This document shows, piece by piece, positions 17,893 through 27,910 of a DNA stretch of 57,326 nt. The notes below the pieces were generated by a model. It did no database searches. It was not told the DNA's origin and saw only the letters and a list, made by a program, of their open reading frames with translations. Location: assembly GCF_905207245.1 (NCBI RefSeq), contig NZ_CAJLKP010000035.1, positions 1 through 57,326 of the forward strand, written 5' to 3'. The position numbers were made by a program, and so were the translations under genes. The number at the start of each line of letters is the position of its first letter. Position 1 is the first letter of the stretch. Origin of the DNA: an uncultured Bacteroides sp. (GTDB lineage Bacteria > Bacteroidota > Bacteroidia > Bacteroidales > Bacteroidaceae).

Positions 17893-20358
17893 TTAATATA
17901 TTTGATATTTATTCTTCCTGCTGCTTACTTTAGCATCTGTTATACGAAAAGAAAAATCCCAGTTGTTAGTTGCTTTTTCCAACTTAAGTAATATTCTATT
18001 TCTCCCTGTTTTAAGATGCAGTTTACATTGATATTCGTCTGTAATCATAGTCTCACTACCCTGTTTCTTAAAGACAGATACTCCATTACAAATAATATCA
18101 AGTTTTCCGGTAAAGCCAAAGCTGGCAGTTACAATTTGTTCTTCCGATGATTCTAATGTACAGTAAGCATAAGACAGGGCTTTGCCTTTTGCTTCTAAAG
18201 GTATATCCAACGAAACACGATCGGAAAGTGAGGATGAGTATTTCATCCACTTGATATTTTCTCCCTTATCGTTGAAGAATGAGAATCCGGGGAAAGGAGC
18301 AGCAGTACTTTCTCCACCCATTCCTTTTAGTAAGTCTGTATCGAATGTTGTTCCATTTTCAAAGTTGAAAACTGGGGATATCAGCCAGTATGTGAAGTAT
18401 GAGTTTTTGAGTTCTCGGATATCTAAACGAATATCAGCCGGAGCAATTAAAGGCAAACCTTGCTCAAAATATCCGACTGATTTATCGAGTGAAGTTATTA
18501 TGTCATCGTAATCTGTTAATAACTGATTAAACGGCTCCATTTCAAAGTTATTCCAGTACTCACGATTTTCTGCTTTCCAAATAGCATCATAATCTTTTTG
18601 AACTTTAGCTAAATCGTTCCGGCATTCGGTTATGTTAGCGTAAACTTTATCCAATAAAGTTTTGGCTTTTATTTTATCCTGGCGTTGAATATCAATAGCT
18701 TCAACATATAAAGATGCAGCTTCGGCCAATTTCAGTTTGGCTTTTGCCAGATATTTATATTCAGCGGTTACCATGCCAAATGCTTTATATTCACGTGTAT
18801 AATTTAGGGCAGTTGGGTTACTTAAAATAGAATCAACTTCTAAACAGGCCTCAAATACATCTTCCCAGTCTGTTAGGCTATATTTAATGTGTTTACCTCT
18901 TTCAGGGATTATCGTTTTCCAAAATACAAGCTCACTCATATTATCAAGTGCCTCGATTTCGCTCATTTCTGTAAGTTTGCGGATGGCTGTGATAAGTTCT
19001 CCCTTTTCACTTCGGTAAATGGCTTTAGAAAGACGAACATCAAAATCACTGAGTTCCTTTTTATTCGGATTCCATGAGTGTTCTGCACCATAAGCAACTC
19101 CATACCAGTCGCGATCGAAAGTATGTAAACTACCTTCGTCCCACACTGTATTAAGTACTCCTATGGCTCCTTTCTCAATTCCTTGTTTTATAAACTTCTG
19201 AATGTTAGGAATGGCCATTTTGTAGTTTGGAGAGATACGAGATGAATTTAATACACCGGGGCATACGATAAAATCAAATCCCTTTTCTACAAACGGATCA
19301 ATCCATTTGCTGTAGGAATCATAATCACTGTACTCCCAAGTCATCATTACTGTTTCCTTTGGAAGAATATCTAATATTTCTGGATGTTGTAGTACGATAT
19401 CTCCCCACATCATCATACGTTTGCCATTGTCTTTTAATATTGAAGACAGCTGGTTCATATAATCTGTATACACACGTCCTACACCAAGTTCTTTCACTTT
19501 TTCGGATGATGGCCCGCGTCCAATATCAAAAGTCTCATCACAATTCACATGAAAGAACTTAGATTCAAATGCAGGACTCATTTCTGTATAAATATCCCGC
19601 ATGAATTCTAATGTTTCAGGTTTAGTTAAAGCATACATTGTATTGCTTTCAGCGATATTTTGAAATTTAGGACAAAGTAGCACTTTTTCGGCATGACCAA
19701 GTGACTGAAAATTGGGTATTAACTCTATATAATACTCCTTTGCATACTCTGATAATTCTTTCCATTCGGCTATGGACAATGCTCCGCCAGGAGGTGCAAA
19801 CTCAGGATGCTTTTCTGTACGTACTACATGTTCCGTATAGTAAGTTAATGTATTTATTTTCAATTCAGCGAATCGGCGAATCTGATATTTCATGTACTCC
19901 AAGGTCGGAACGGGACCACGACTTATATCATCCATTACCCCACGGTATTTCACTGCTGGCTTATCTATGATATGAAGTCCCTGAAGTGTATTATCCTGTG
20001 CTCCACGAATCAGTTGAATTAAAGATTGCTTTCCATAGAAAAGTCCTTGAGGGGTATTAGCTGCCAATACAACCTGATTGTTGTCTATAAAAAGTTCATA
20101 ACCTTCATTGCCTAGTTCTTCTTTGAAAAAACCTAGTTTCTGGAAAAGTCTATCCATTTTTTCTCCACGAATACCTATTTGAAACGATTTGATAGATGTA
20201 TCTTTTCTCATCAAAAGTCTCTCATAATCAACGTCCTTTTCTAAGGAGAACTTTTTATTTGTAGTTGTTACTTTATAAGGTAATGGTACTATATCCACCG
20301 CAGAAAGGTTGAATATCATTATTACCATCAATAAGCCTATACTTAATATACGTTTCAT
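17893..20358 (-). CDS. Divergent GH20-like beta-hexosaminidase
   Basis: An 821-residue exported protein with a signal peptide (LSIGLLMVIMIFNLSA). It has an N-terminal zincin-like GH20b domain (VPLPYKV, then GYELFIDNNQVVLAANTPQG) and a GH20-like barrel from about residue 145 (RGVMDDISRGPVPT). The presumed catalytic Asp-Glu pair is in FFHVNCDETFDIGRG near residue 270. WGDI, WEYSDYDSY and NTVWDEGSLH line the barrel. The C-terminal third is helical, then beta-rich. It differs strongly from the neighbouring classical GH20. It is the last gene of the glycan operon (10 bp after the beta-helix/GH105 gene). Hexosaminidase activity is inferred. Confidence 0.82.
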   Translation of the reverse strand: MKRILSIGLLMVIMIFNLSAVDIVPLPYKVTTTNKKFSLEKDVDYERLLMRKDTSIKSFQIGIRGEKMDRLFQKLGFFKEELGNEGYELFIDNNQVVLAANTPQGLFYGKQSLIQLIRGAQDNTLQGLHIIDKPAVKYRGVMDDISRGPVPTLEYMKYQIRRFAELKINTLTYYTEHVVRTEKHPEFAPPGGALSIAEWKELSEYAKEYYIELIPNFQSLGHAEKVLLCPKFQNIAESNTMYALTKPETLEFMRDIYTEMSPAFESKFFHVNCDETFDIGRGPSSEKVKELGVGRVYTDYMNQLSSILKDNGKRMMMWGDIVLQHPEILDILPKETVMMTWEYSDYDSYSKWIDPFVEKGFDFIVCPGVLNSSRISPNYKMAIPNIQKFIKQGIEKGAIGVLNTVWDEGSLHTFDRDWYGVAYGAEHSWNPNKKELSDFDVRLSKAIYRSEKGELITAIRKLTEMSEIEALDNMSELVFWKTIIPERGKHIKYSLTDWEDVFEACLEVDSILSNPTALNYTREYKAFGMVTAEYKYLAKAKLKLAEAASLYVEAIDIQRQDKIKAKTLLDKVYANITECRNDLAKVQKDYDAIWKAENREYWNNFEMEPFNQLLTDYDDIITSLDKSVGYFEQGLPLIAPADIRLDIRELKNSYFTYWLISPVFNFENGTTFDTDLLKGMGGESTAAPFPGFSFFNDKGENIKWMKYSSSLSDRVSLDIPLEAKGKALSYAYCTLESSEEQIVTASFGFTGKLDIICNGVSVFKKQGSETMITDEYQCKLHLKTGRNRILLKLEKATNNWDFSFRITDAKVSSRKNKYQIY

Positions 20359-20368
20359 ATTTAATCTG

Positions 20369-23300
20369 TTATTTATTTAAAAAATGATACATTTCCGCCC
20401 CAAAGGTTAGTACGGCACCCATTCCGCGCGGATCACTTTCAAGCGTTTTCTGTTTTTTATAATAATTGGCATCTTTACCCATGTCTGTTCCTTGACAAAT
20501 ACCATATATTACACCATTTTCATCGATCTGTGCCGAAACAGCTTCCCATGTTTTCATTAATTGGGGAATGTAACGTTGTGAGATCCATTTATGGTTAATC
20601 GCCCTTGCCAATGCCAATCCGAACATGGCGCTTCCAGAGGTTTCAAGATAGGAGTCTGGGTCATTTAGGATTTGATGCCATAAACCGTTTTCAGACTGAT
20701 AATTGAGTAAATCTATTAAGCGTTTAGTAAATGTATCTTTTATCTTTTTATACTTCTTGTGGTTTGTTGGCAACTTGAGCAACGTTTCGGACATTGCCCA
20801 GACTATCCAACCATTTGCCCTTGACCATGCAACAGGTGCTAACTCCTTTGTTTGATTGTACCATCCATGTCTGCACAGGTTGGTGCGTGGATCAGTTAGA
20901 TAATGATTGATGTGCAATACCTGGAAAGCAGCTTCATCATATAATTTGCTATCTTTATTTAATTGGGCCATGTTCAACAAGAACGGAACGGACATAAACA
21001 TATCATCGGCCCAAATGGTTTGTTCAACCGGTTCGGGACGACACAATGTTCCGTCCGCAAGACGCGATTGTTTGTTAAGTATATGATTGAGGACCTGATC
21101 AAGTATTTCCCGATGTAAAATTTGTGGCTTGGCATTTAAAGCTGTTTCAGCTAAAGGTAAAGCAGCACCTCCAGTGTCATCAAGCATGGTAGCTCTGAAT
21201 AAACGAAAGTATGCTCCCCGCATTATACGCAGTGAACAATATTGTTCTTTAAAAAAATGATAATGGTCGAATACGTGCTGATTGAATTTGTCGACAAATG
21301 CCTGATATGTATAGTCATTCGAAGCTTTGTACAAGTTCAACATTCCTAGTAAAGTATTTGAATTTGCATAATGCCAATCGGCATTAAAACCTTTTTTGTT
21401 ATTTGTAAATGATGAAATTTTTATGGCTTGCTGGATGAGAGGCTGCTGCATTTGCCACGTAATCATCTGGTCGTTATAGACATAATATTCACGTATCGTT
21501 CGTTCAGGTTCGAACATAAAATCCATAGGGTTAACAGAAGTTGTTTCAAAAGGTGCTGTTACCAGCCAGTTGTTGGCGTATGAGTTTGCAATATTATTCC
21601 TTATTTCAATAGTATTATCGAACAATTGATCTGGTTTCAAAGCACAACAGGCAAATTCAAGCCCTTTACTTTCACCAGATGTTTTTAATAAAAGTCGATT
21701 TTCTCCTTTATATAAATTGACCTTTATTTCATGGCTAAACCGAAAGCGGTTATAGGTATATTCTTCAAACTGTTCTTTATCGGATTTTCCAGCATAAATA
21801 AGATTCCCGTTCAAATAGAGTTTTATATTACCACGGAAGGAAAAACCGAGTTTTGTTTCTTTTGCTTCTTTGGTGTTTAGATTTATCAGCCCATAAGCGA
21901 TCTGACCTGGATGATTCAGTATCTGCTCGGAAATTCGTAATCGGGATATATTAGCATTGAAAGTTACCACTTTGGGCTCAAATTCAAATAGTGTGTTCTG
22001 TATTAAATAATCTGCAGCTTTCTTTGCTAATGCTAATGCTTTCTGAGCTTCTGAAACTAGTTTCGTAGGAATAGATGATGCCCATAAAGTGACATCATCA
22101 CCATCTATACTTTGAGGCTTTTTAATAACTGACAAATAAATATTATTAAAGGGCAATGTCTTATTTGCTGTTAATATAAGTAAACAGTTCTCTTCCTGGA
22201 GACTAAAACGTTGAAAACTAATATCATTTAGCATGAAATTTCCAGTATTAACGGTCTGTTCGTTTAGAGGATAGGAGAACCAGAGTTTCAAGGTATTATT
22301 TTCCACTTTATGTTTCACAATACGGGGCTTTTCCCGGTCTGGCATTTCTATACCTGGATTTACATACCGGAAGATTGGCCCTTCTACTAACTTGCCATCA
22401 TCATAAGCACCAATATCCAACTTTTTTCCGGTATAATAAATCGAAATATCATCCGGTATTATTCCTGCATTCTTACAAGGCGAGTTCTCTTTTAACAAAA
22501 AGTTACCATAAGCACCATCAATAAACATTGGGTCAGCTACTATACTCGAATATTTACTGGTTCGGGCTACTTTATTCGGAAAAGGGATATTAGCACAGTC
22601 ATTCTCAAAATAGTTGTTTTTTCCTAAATAATAGATACCAACTGTATCGGCATTTGAGAGATGATAAGCATTGTTGAAATGATGAATGTAGTCATTGTGC
22701 CAATGTTGTTCATTAATACGTCCTAATATATCAGAGTTAACCTGCCAACTATTATTGAATATATATAACGGTTTCGTCAGGCGTCTTTCTTTGCCTACGA
22801 ATTTGAAGATCGTCCAACCGTCATTACAATTAGGTAATTTGACTCCTGTATTTCCATAGAAGTAGATTGGTCCTCCTCCTACTTCGGTTATTGAGATAAA
22901 GGCATGGCTGTTGATCATTTTATTATGATAAAAGTGAAGATTTTTGCAATAAACTTCGGGCTCAAAGGCATTATCAGCCGAATTTTCAATTGTATTCCGA
23001 TAGATCTCTCCATTAGTACAAGCTAAAGTATCATTTTCTGCATCGCCCATTATCGATAACCGTATTCCGTTATATACATTTTTAATATAGTTGTCGCGAA
23101 TAACAAAGGATCCTCCAATCATTTTTGCTTGAAAGATGCTACCGTTGTAATGTTTAAACTCTCCATGATGTAACTCAGCCCACGAGAATTTACCTTCTTT
23201 TGTCCAAACATGTTTACCTTGTTCCCAATAACAGTTCTCTACAAGAAAATGATGACTTCTTCGTCCCTGAGCAAAAAGTGCGCGCCGTCCACCTTCTATA

Positions 23301-23710
23301 GTACAGTTGACCAATGATATATAATTTGATTCATGAACTCGCACAACATCTACCCAGCAATTCTTGAAAGATAAGTTGTCTATCGTGATCCATGAACTAT
23401 TTTCAATGAATACCCCGTAATTTTTCAAGTTACTGCCCGGTTTAGTTGCTCCACCATCTATCGTAGTATATGCCCGATCTTCCCCCCTTATCACGATAGG
23501 GGTATCCTGAATACCGCTTTTATTTATCAACTTCAGATTTACACGATAATAGCCTTTTTTTAATAAAAGTGTATCTCCACTTTGAAGAGCAGCAAGCTTA
23601 TCATTGATTGTTTTGGTTGATATTTTATCGTCAACAACAACAGTCTTACTTGATGCGCAAACACCTGAGAAAAGGAGAACTATAGTAAAAGCGAATTGCA
23701 ATTTATTCAT
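20369..23710 (-). CDS. Parallel beta-helix (PL6-like) protein fused to a GH105 unsaturated uronyl hydrolase
   Basis: A 1113-residue exported protein with signal peptide FAFTIVLLFSGVCAS. Residues from about 25 to 440 form a right-handed beta-helix of the chondroitinase-B/alginate-lyase type (TIDGGATKPGS, SWITIDNLSFKNCW, YISLVNCTIEGG, FVIRDNYIKNVYNGIRLS, GEIYRNTIENSADNAFEPE). A beta-sandwich linker follows. From about residue 750 to the end is a GH105/GH88-type alpha/alpha barrel with WADDMFMSVPFLLNMAQ (catalytic Asp region), WSRANGWIVWAMSE, LWHQILNDPDSYLETSGSA and DPRGMGAVLTFGAE. It would cleave a polysaccharide and then remove the unsaturated uronic acid. Lyase activity of the beta-helix is not proved by sequence. 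Confidence 0.85.
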   Translation of the reverse strand: MNKLQFAFTIVLLFSGVCASSKTVVVDDKISTKTINDKLAALQSGDTLLLKKGYYRVNLKLINKSGIQDTPIVIRGEDRAYTTIDGGATKPGSNLKNYGVFIENSSWITIDNLSFKNCWVDVVRVHESNYISLVNCTIEGGRRALFAQGRRSHHFLVENCYWEQGKHVWTKEGKFSWAELHHGEFKHYNGSIFQAKMIGGSFVIRDNYIKNVYNGIRLSIMGDAENDTLACTNGEIYRNTIENSADNAFEPEVYCKNLHFYHNKMINSHAFISITEVGGGPIYFYGNTGVKLPNCNDGWTIFKFVGKERRLTKPLYIFNNSWQVNSDILGRINEQHWHNDYIHHFNNAYHLSNADTVGIYYLGKNNYFENDCANIPFPNKVARTSKYSSIVADPMFIDGAYGNFLLKENSPCKNAGIIPDDISIYYTGKKLDIGAYDDGKLVEGPIFRYVNPGIEMPDREKPRIVKHKVENNTLKLWFSYPLNEQTVNTGNFMLNDISFQRFSLQEENCLLILTANKTLPFNNIYLSVIKKPQSIDGDDVTLWASSIPTKLVSEAQKALALAKKAADYLIQNTLFEFEPKVVTFNANISRLRISEQILNHPGQIAYGLINLNTKEAKETKLGFSFRGNIKLYLNGNLIYAGKSDKEQFEEYTYNRFRFSHEIKVNLYKGENRLLLKTSGESKGLEFACCALKPDQLFDNTIEIRNNIANSYANNWLVTAPFETTSVNPMDFMFEPERTIREYYVYNDQMITWQMQQPLIQQAIKISSFTNNKKGFNADWHYANSNTLLGMLNLYKASNDYTYQAFVDKFNQHVFDHYHFFKEQYCSLRIMRGAYFRLFRATMLDDTGGAALPLAETALNAKPQILHREILDQVLNHILNKQSRLADGTLCRPEPVEQTIWADDMFMSVPFLLNMAQLNKDSKLYDEAAFQVLHINHYLTDPRTNLCRHGWYNQTKELAPVAWSRANGWIVWAMSETLLKLPTNHKKYKKIKDTFTKRLIDLLNYQSENGLWHQILNDPDSYLETSGSAMFGLALARAINHKWISQRYIPQLMKTWEAVSAQIDENGVIYGICQGTDMGKDANYYKKQKTLESDPRGMGAVLTFGAEMYHFLNK

Positions 23711-23760
23711 ATATTATAGGTTTTGAATTGTTTTTAATTACCGGGTAATTTTATTCAGTT

Positions 23761-25905
23761 TCAAAGTTTTTTCAGACCTTTCATTTCTGTTTTATCTGTT
23801 ACTTCTTTAATGCTGATAGCCACTCCACCACCTGGGGCTAAATATTGTTTAAGATTCGATTTATGGGTAACGACTACTTTTCTTATTTGATAAGACATTG
23901 GGTTCGTTTGCCAATGTGCAGTCTTTGAATCTTCATAAATAGTTGCAATATACTGTTGTCCCGATGGCAGATAATCGAAGGTTATATTTGCAGTGCGGGC
24001 ATTCTCGTCAGTGATACCACCAATAAACCATTCGTTCTTGCTTTTGGCTTTACGGGCAATTGTGATGTAATCACCAGGTTCTGCTTCCAGAATATAGGTA
24101 TGATCCCAGTCTATTGCCACATCTTTGATGAATTGAAAAGCATCAGCAAAACGCTCATATGTTTCGGGAAGATCGGCAGCCATTTGCAGCGGACTATAGA
24201 TGGTTATATAATAAGCTAATTGTTTAACAAGTGTAGTACCTGCCTGTTTTGTTTTCTTTGGGTTATGATAGCTGAATATGGTTTGTAGAATGCCTGGCGT
24301 ATAATCCATTGGTCCACCTATTAAACGAGTGAATGGAAGTATAGTTGTATGTTCGGGTGGTAATCCTGCCATAGCTTCAAATTCGGTTCCACGGGCAGAT
24401 TCCTGCGCCAACCAATTGGGATAAGTACGGTGTAAACCTGTAGGACGTACTGCTTCATGTGAATTTACCATGATCTTGTATTTGGCAGCTGTATTGGCTA
24501 CATGTATATAGTGATTTATCATCCATTGTCCATCGTGATGTTCTCCTTTGGGCCTAATCCAACCTACATATCCCGTCTTCACGGCATTGTATCCATGGTT
24601 ACTCATAAATTGGAAAGCATCATCTAACTTACGTTCATAATTGGCTACGGAAGCACCTGTTTCGTGATGCATCATTATTTTTACACCTTTACTGGCAGCA
24701 TATTGTTGTAACTCTTCTACGTTAAAATCTGGATATGGGGTTACGAAATCAAATAAATTGCTTCTTACTTTGCCTCCCCAGTCTTCCCAACCAATGTTCC
24801 AACCTTCGACTAATACCTGATCAAATCCATGTTTTGCAGCAAAATCAATGTAGTATTTTACATTTGTTGTGTTTGCGGAATGTGTTGTATTCTGCTGCAC
24901 TTTTGAGTAGTCAGTAATACCAAGTTTTATATGAGTATCATCCGTGTAATTCCATGTTCCTTTACCTACAAACATTTCCCACCAAACTCCGATGTATTTT
25001 ATAGGTTTGATCCAGGAGACATCTTCGAACTGGCAAGGTTCATTTAAATTAAGAATAAGCTTTGAGGCTAAAATATGGCGAGCATCATCACTTACGATAA
25101 TCGTTCGCCATGGGGATTTCCCCGGAGTATAGACATCTCCTTTTCCTCCCCAAACATCGGGCACCAGATGAGAACGAAGTTTCAGATCATTTACTTCGAC
25201 ATTTAAATGCATAGCAGGGTAATCGACCAATGCTGCTTCATGGATGTTGATATATAATCCGTCATCCGATTTCATCATAAATGGAGTTTGTACAGCAGCA
25301 TCTTCAATGGGTACTTGTGTTTTTATACGTGTAAGAGCCTTTTTCCTGTTAGCTGCTATTTCTGATATCTTGGTTGTAAGATACATATATTCATTGGTTT
25401 CATAATCGCCCGGCATCCAGAATGCATTGTGATCTCCTGCCAGATTGAATTCCGTTATTTCTTCTTTTATAATGAAGTCATATAGTATCTTCTGTTTCGG
25501 GAACTCGTAGCGGAACCCTAGTCCGTCATCGAATAAACGGAAACGGATATTCATCAAACGATCTGTATTTGATAGCTTTACAAGCATCTCGTTATAATGG
25601 TTTCGAATTTCTTTTTCTTCGCCCCAAACAGGTTTCCATACTGAATCCTCTGAATCAGTAGTTACACTGATAACTGTAAAATTCCGAGTTAAATCAATAA
25701 TTCCCAATTTGCTCAAAACAATCTCGAAGCCCAGCTTGCTTGGCTTTATTACTTCTTTACCTTTATAGTTGAGTGTGTAGATAGGTGTACCTTGCTGGTC
25801 AAGTGTAAATGATAAAGCCATGTTTTGATTCGGTGAGTTCAAGATCTGAGCGTGAACAGGCAGACTAGCCAGATATATCCATAAAACAAAAAATATATTG
25901 CGCAT
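23761..25905 (-). CDS. Glycoside hydrolase family 97 (SusB-like, probably inverting alpha-glucosidase)
   Basis: A 714-residue exported enzyme with signal peptide FFVLWIYLASLPVHA. It has the N-terminal GH97 beta-sandwich, a barrel from about residue 300 (WWEMFVGKGTWNY, VEGWNIGWEDWGG) and a C-terminal beta domain. MMHHETGAS, VNSHEAVRPTG and LAQESARGTE carry glutamates in the places used by the inverting, calcium-dependent SusB type. The strand that carries the aspartate nucleophile in retaining members reads VKTGYVG here, with Gly. It therefore probably removes alpha-linked neutral sugars from the target glycan. It is cotranscribed with the genes on either side. Confidence 0.88.
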   Translation of the reverse strand: MRNIFFVLWIYLASLPVHAQILNSPNQNMALSFTLDQQGTPIYTLNYKGKEVIKPSKLGFEIVLSKLGIIDLTRNFTVISVTTDSEDSVWKPVWGEEKEIRNHYNEMLVKLSNTDRLMNIRFRLFDDGLGFRYEFPKQKILYDFIIKEEITEFNLAGDHNAFWMPGDYETNEYMYLTTKISEIAANRKKALTRIKTQVPIEDAAVQTPFMMKSDDGLYINIHEAALVDYPAMHLNVEVNDLKLRSHLVPDVWGGKGDVYTPGKSPWRTIIVSDDARHILASKLILNLNEPCQFEDVSWIKPIKYIGVWWEMFVGKGTWNYTDDTHIKLGITDYSKVQQNTTHSANTTNVKYYIDFAAKHGFDQVLVEGWNIGWEDWGGKVRSNLFDFVTPYPDFNVEELQQYAASKGVKIMMHHETGASVANYERKLDDAFQFMSNHGYNAVKTGYVGWIRPKGEHHDGQWMINHYIHVANTAAKYKIMVNSHEAVRPTGLHRTYPNWLAQESARGTEFEAMAGLPPEHTTILPFTRLIGGPMDYTPGILQTIFSYHNPKKTKQAGTTLVKQLAYYITIYSPLQMAADLPETYERFADAFQFIKDVAIDWDHTYILEAEPGDYITIARKAKSKNEWFIGGITDENARTANITFDYLPSGQQYIATIYEDSKTAHWQTNPMSYQIRKVVVTHKSNLKQYLAPGGGVAISIKEVTDKTEMKGLKKL

Positions 25906-25984
25906 ATAAGATTCTTTTTAGAAATAGTTCTGAATTTATTTTCTTACAGTGGAGTTAAAAGTGATATACTTTGAAACTCTTCTT

Positions 25985-27898
25985 TTAAATTAATTTATAA
26001 CAAAATTGGATAGTTCTTCTCAAGTCATTTTTTTTGCAAACTATATTTAGGATAATTGGGAAAGCCTTTAAGGCAGGATAACTCCATTTGTATTTTTCCT
26101 TATCTGTTCCTAATTCAAGATCTGCATTGTTTGATGTTATTTTCATTTCTACTATCTTGTTATTCATTTTTATATGTACTGTTTTAGAGTCTATTTGCTT
26201 GAATTCCATGCCAGGATAATAGATGATTGGTTCAATAATACGTACAGAGGATTTAGTATCATGATAAATAAGTTCAATCTCTTTGCACAAACTATTATCG
26301 TTTATTATATGCTTCAATTGATAAGCAATGCCACCTTCCTGTTGTTTATTATTTTTTAGTTCACCAAAGCTTGTTACGATATACGCTCCATTTTTTTCAT
26401 TGTTGGTCATGATAGCATCAAATTCATACAGATTGGTGAAGTAGCCTAAGTCACTACTAAATTCAATCCTTGGGGTCAATGGTAGTGGAGTCGGAATTTC
26501 CGGGAAGCTCATTGGTTCCCATCTTTTATAGATGGTTTGCGAGGATGCTTGAAAGTATCCATGTCCATTTAACCAAAGGTTGGTTATTGTACCTCCACCA
26601 GGGCGGTGCATATATTTTGTGCGATCTCCCGCCGGATCTTTGTACGTATATCCTGATATAGTAACACACCACTGTGCTGTTCTTGACACCGTCAGGTTCA
26701 ATGTCGGAAAATAATGTATGCCCTTTTTATCAAGAGGTAACTGTGGCACTTTACCCACATCTGCTTTTGCTAATGCTACTGCCATTGCCATATTCTTGGC
26801 TTTGGTAAAAGTGGGATAAATGCAAGGTTGGTAATCATATATATCGTAATGCAAAGGTCCAAAACCAACAATACCGTTTTTCATACAAGTTTTAAGAAAT
26901 TGTATGTTTCGGATAGCGGCCGTACGATACTGATCGTTTTTATCCATAAACAGGCTAAAGAGTACCTGACATCCATCAGAAGTACCACTACCAAAACAAG
27001 TCCATTTATTGGAACGGATTCCCCACGAAGCGTCCATTGAACCGTCAGGATAAATGAAATACAGGTGCTGTGCTAGTGATTTTTCTACAATTTGTTTAAT
27101 CACATCATCTTTTGCCAATTGCGCAAATAAAGCTAATCCCCAAAGAGACATTTCAAGGTTATATCCTAGATCTATTCCATATTTCACTCCGAATACACGA
27201 CCACCTTCGCCTGTAAGGAAGTAATCCTGATCCATTTTACCAACCACTTGGTAGGCCAGTTCTCGTGCTTTATTCTGATAGGATTGTTTATTTATGACTT
27301 CGTTTACAGCCATTAGACTGGCGGTAGTTGTTGCACAATAATTGATACTGGCGAATTGGGGTGACATCACTTTGACAAGATAATCGCCTGCTTTCTCAAT
27401 GGAATGCAGCCACGAATCTTTCTCTTTCTTCGATAAATGTGATTTTAGAATGGGATATGCTAATGCCATCATTAATACCTGATCGGTAGTTGTACCTGTC
27501 CATTCTTCCGGTGTTTCGAGCCATGCTCCGTTATCTTCCTGCTGTTTTATGAGCCAGTTCCCGGCATTGATTGCCGCTCTCAAATAGGTCTTATTTCTCG
27601 TTTTATGATACTCATATGCAAAAGGATAAACTGTCTCTGCTGCTCGCGTATGATATAATTTACAATGTGGGCAGTAGATGCCACCATAATCCGGAGAGTC
27701 TTTGTCAGAATTGACATGCTTCATCACAGAAGCATTCAATTCCGAAAGCATACGCATAGCATGTAAACTGAGGGTGTCAATCCTCTTTGTTGTGTAATAT
27801 TCTTTACTAGATATACGACATGTATCTCTATAAGAAAATGTCTTTGGTATCAGGAATATAAAACTGACAAATAGTAAAATCAATTTCAACTTGTTCAT
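25985..27898 (-). CDS. Exported alpha/alpha-toroid and beta-sandwich protein, candidate polysaccharide lyase
   Basis: A 637-residue protein with signal peptide LILLFVSFIFLIPKTFS. The first ~370 residues have the helix-pair pattern of an (alpha/alpha) toroid (YLRAAINAGNWLIKQQEDNG, TTTDQVLMMALAYPILKS, CATTTASLMAVNE, LGYNLEMSLWGLALFAQLA). The remainder is beta-rich (LNLTVSRTAQWCVTISGY, HRPGGGTITNLWLNG), as in lyases of the chondroitin AC, alginate or heparinase II/III fold. A CPHCKLYH pair near residue 77 may bind metal. I cannot place it in a numbered family. It starts 12 bp after the MFS transporter gene. Lyase function is inferred from the fold pattern and neighbours. Confidence 0.7.
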   Translation of the reverse strand: MNKLKLILLFVSFIFLIPKTFSYRDTCRISSKEYYTTKRIDTLSLHAMRMLSELNASVMKHVNSDKDSPDYGGIYCPHCKLYHTRAAETVYPFAYEYHKTRNKTYLRAAINAGNWLIKQQEDNGAWLETPEEWTGTTTDQVLMMALAYPILKSHLSKKEKDSWLHSIEKAGDYLVKVMSPQFASINYCATTTASLMAVNEVINKQSYQNKARELAYQVVGKMDQDYFLTGEGGRVFGVKYGIDLGYNLEMSLWGLALFAQLAKDDVIKQIVEKSLAQHLYFIYPDGSMDASWGIRSNKWTCFGSGTSDGCQVLFSLFMDKNDQYRTAAIRNIQFLKTCMKNGIVGFGPLHYDIYDYQPCIYPTFTKAKNMAMAVALAKADVGKVPQLPLDKKGIHYFPTLNLTVSRTAQWCVTISGYTYKDPAGDRTKYMHRPGGGTITNLWLNGHGYFQASSQTIYKRWEPMSFPEIPTPLPLTPRIEFSSDLGYFTNLYEFDAIMTNNEKNGAYIVTSFGELKNNKQQEGGIAYQLKHIINDNSLCKEIELIYHDTKSSVRIIEPIIYYPGMEFKQIDSKTVHIKMNNKIVEMKITSNNADLELGTDKEKYKWSYPALKAFPIILNIVCKKNDLRRTIQFCYKLI

Positions 27899-27910
27899 CC
27901 TATTTTTTTT

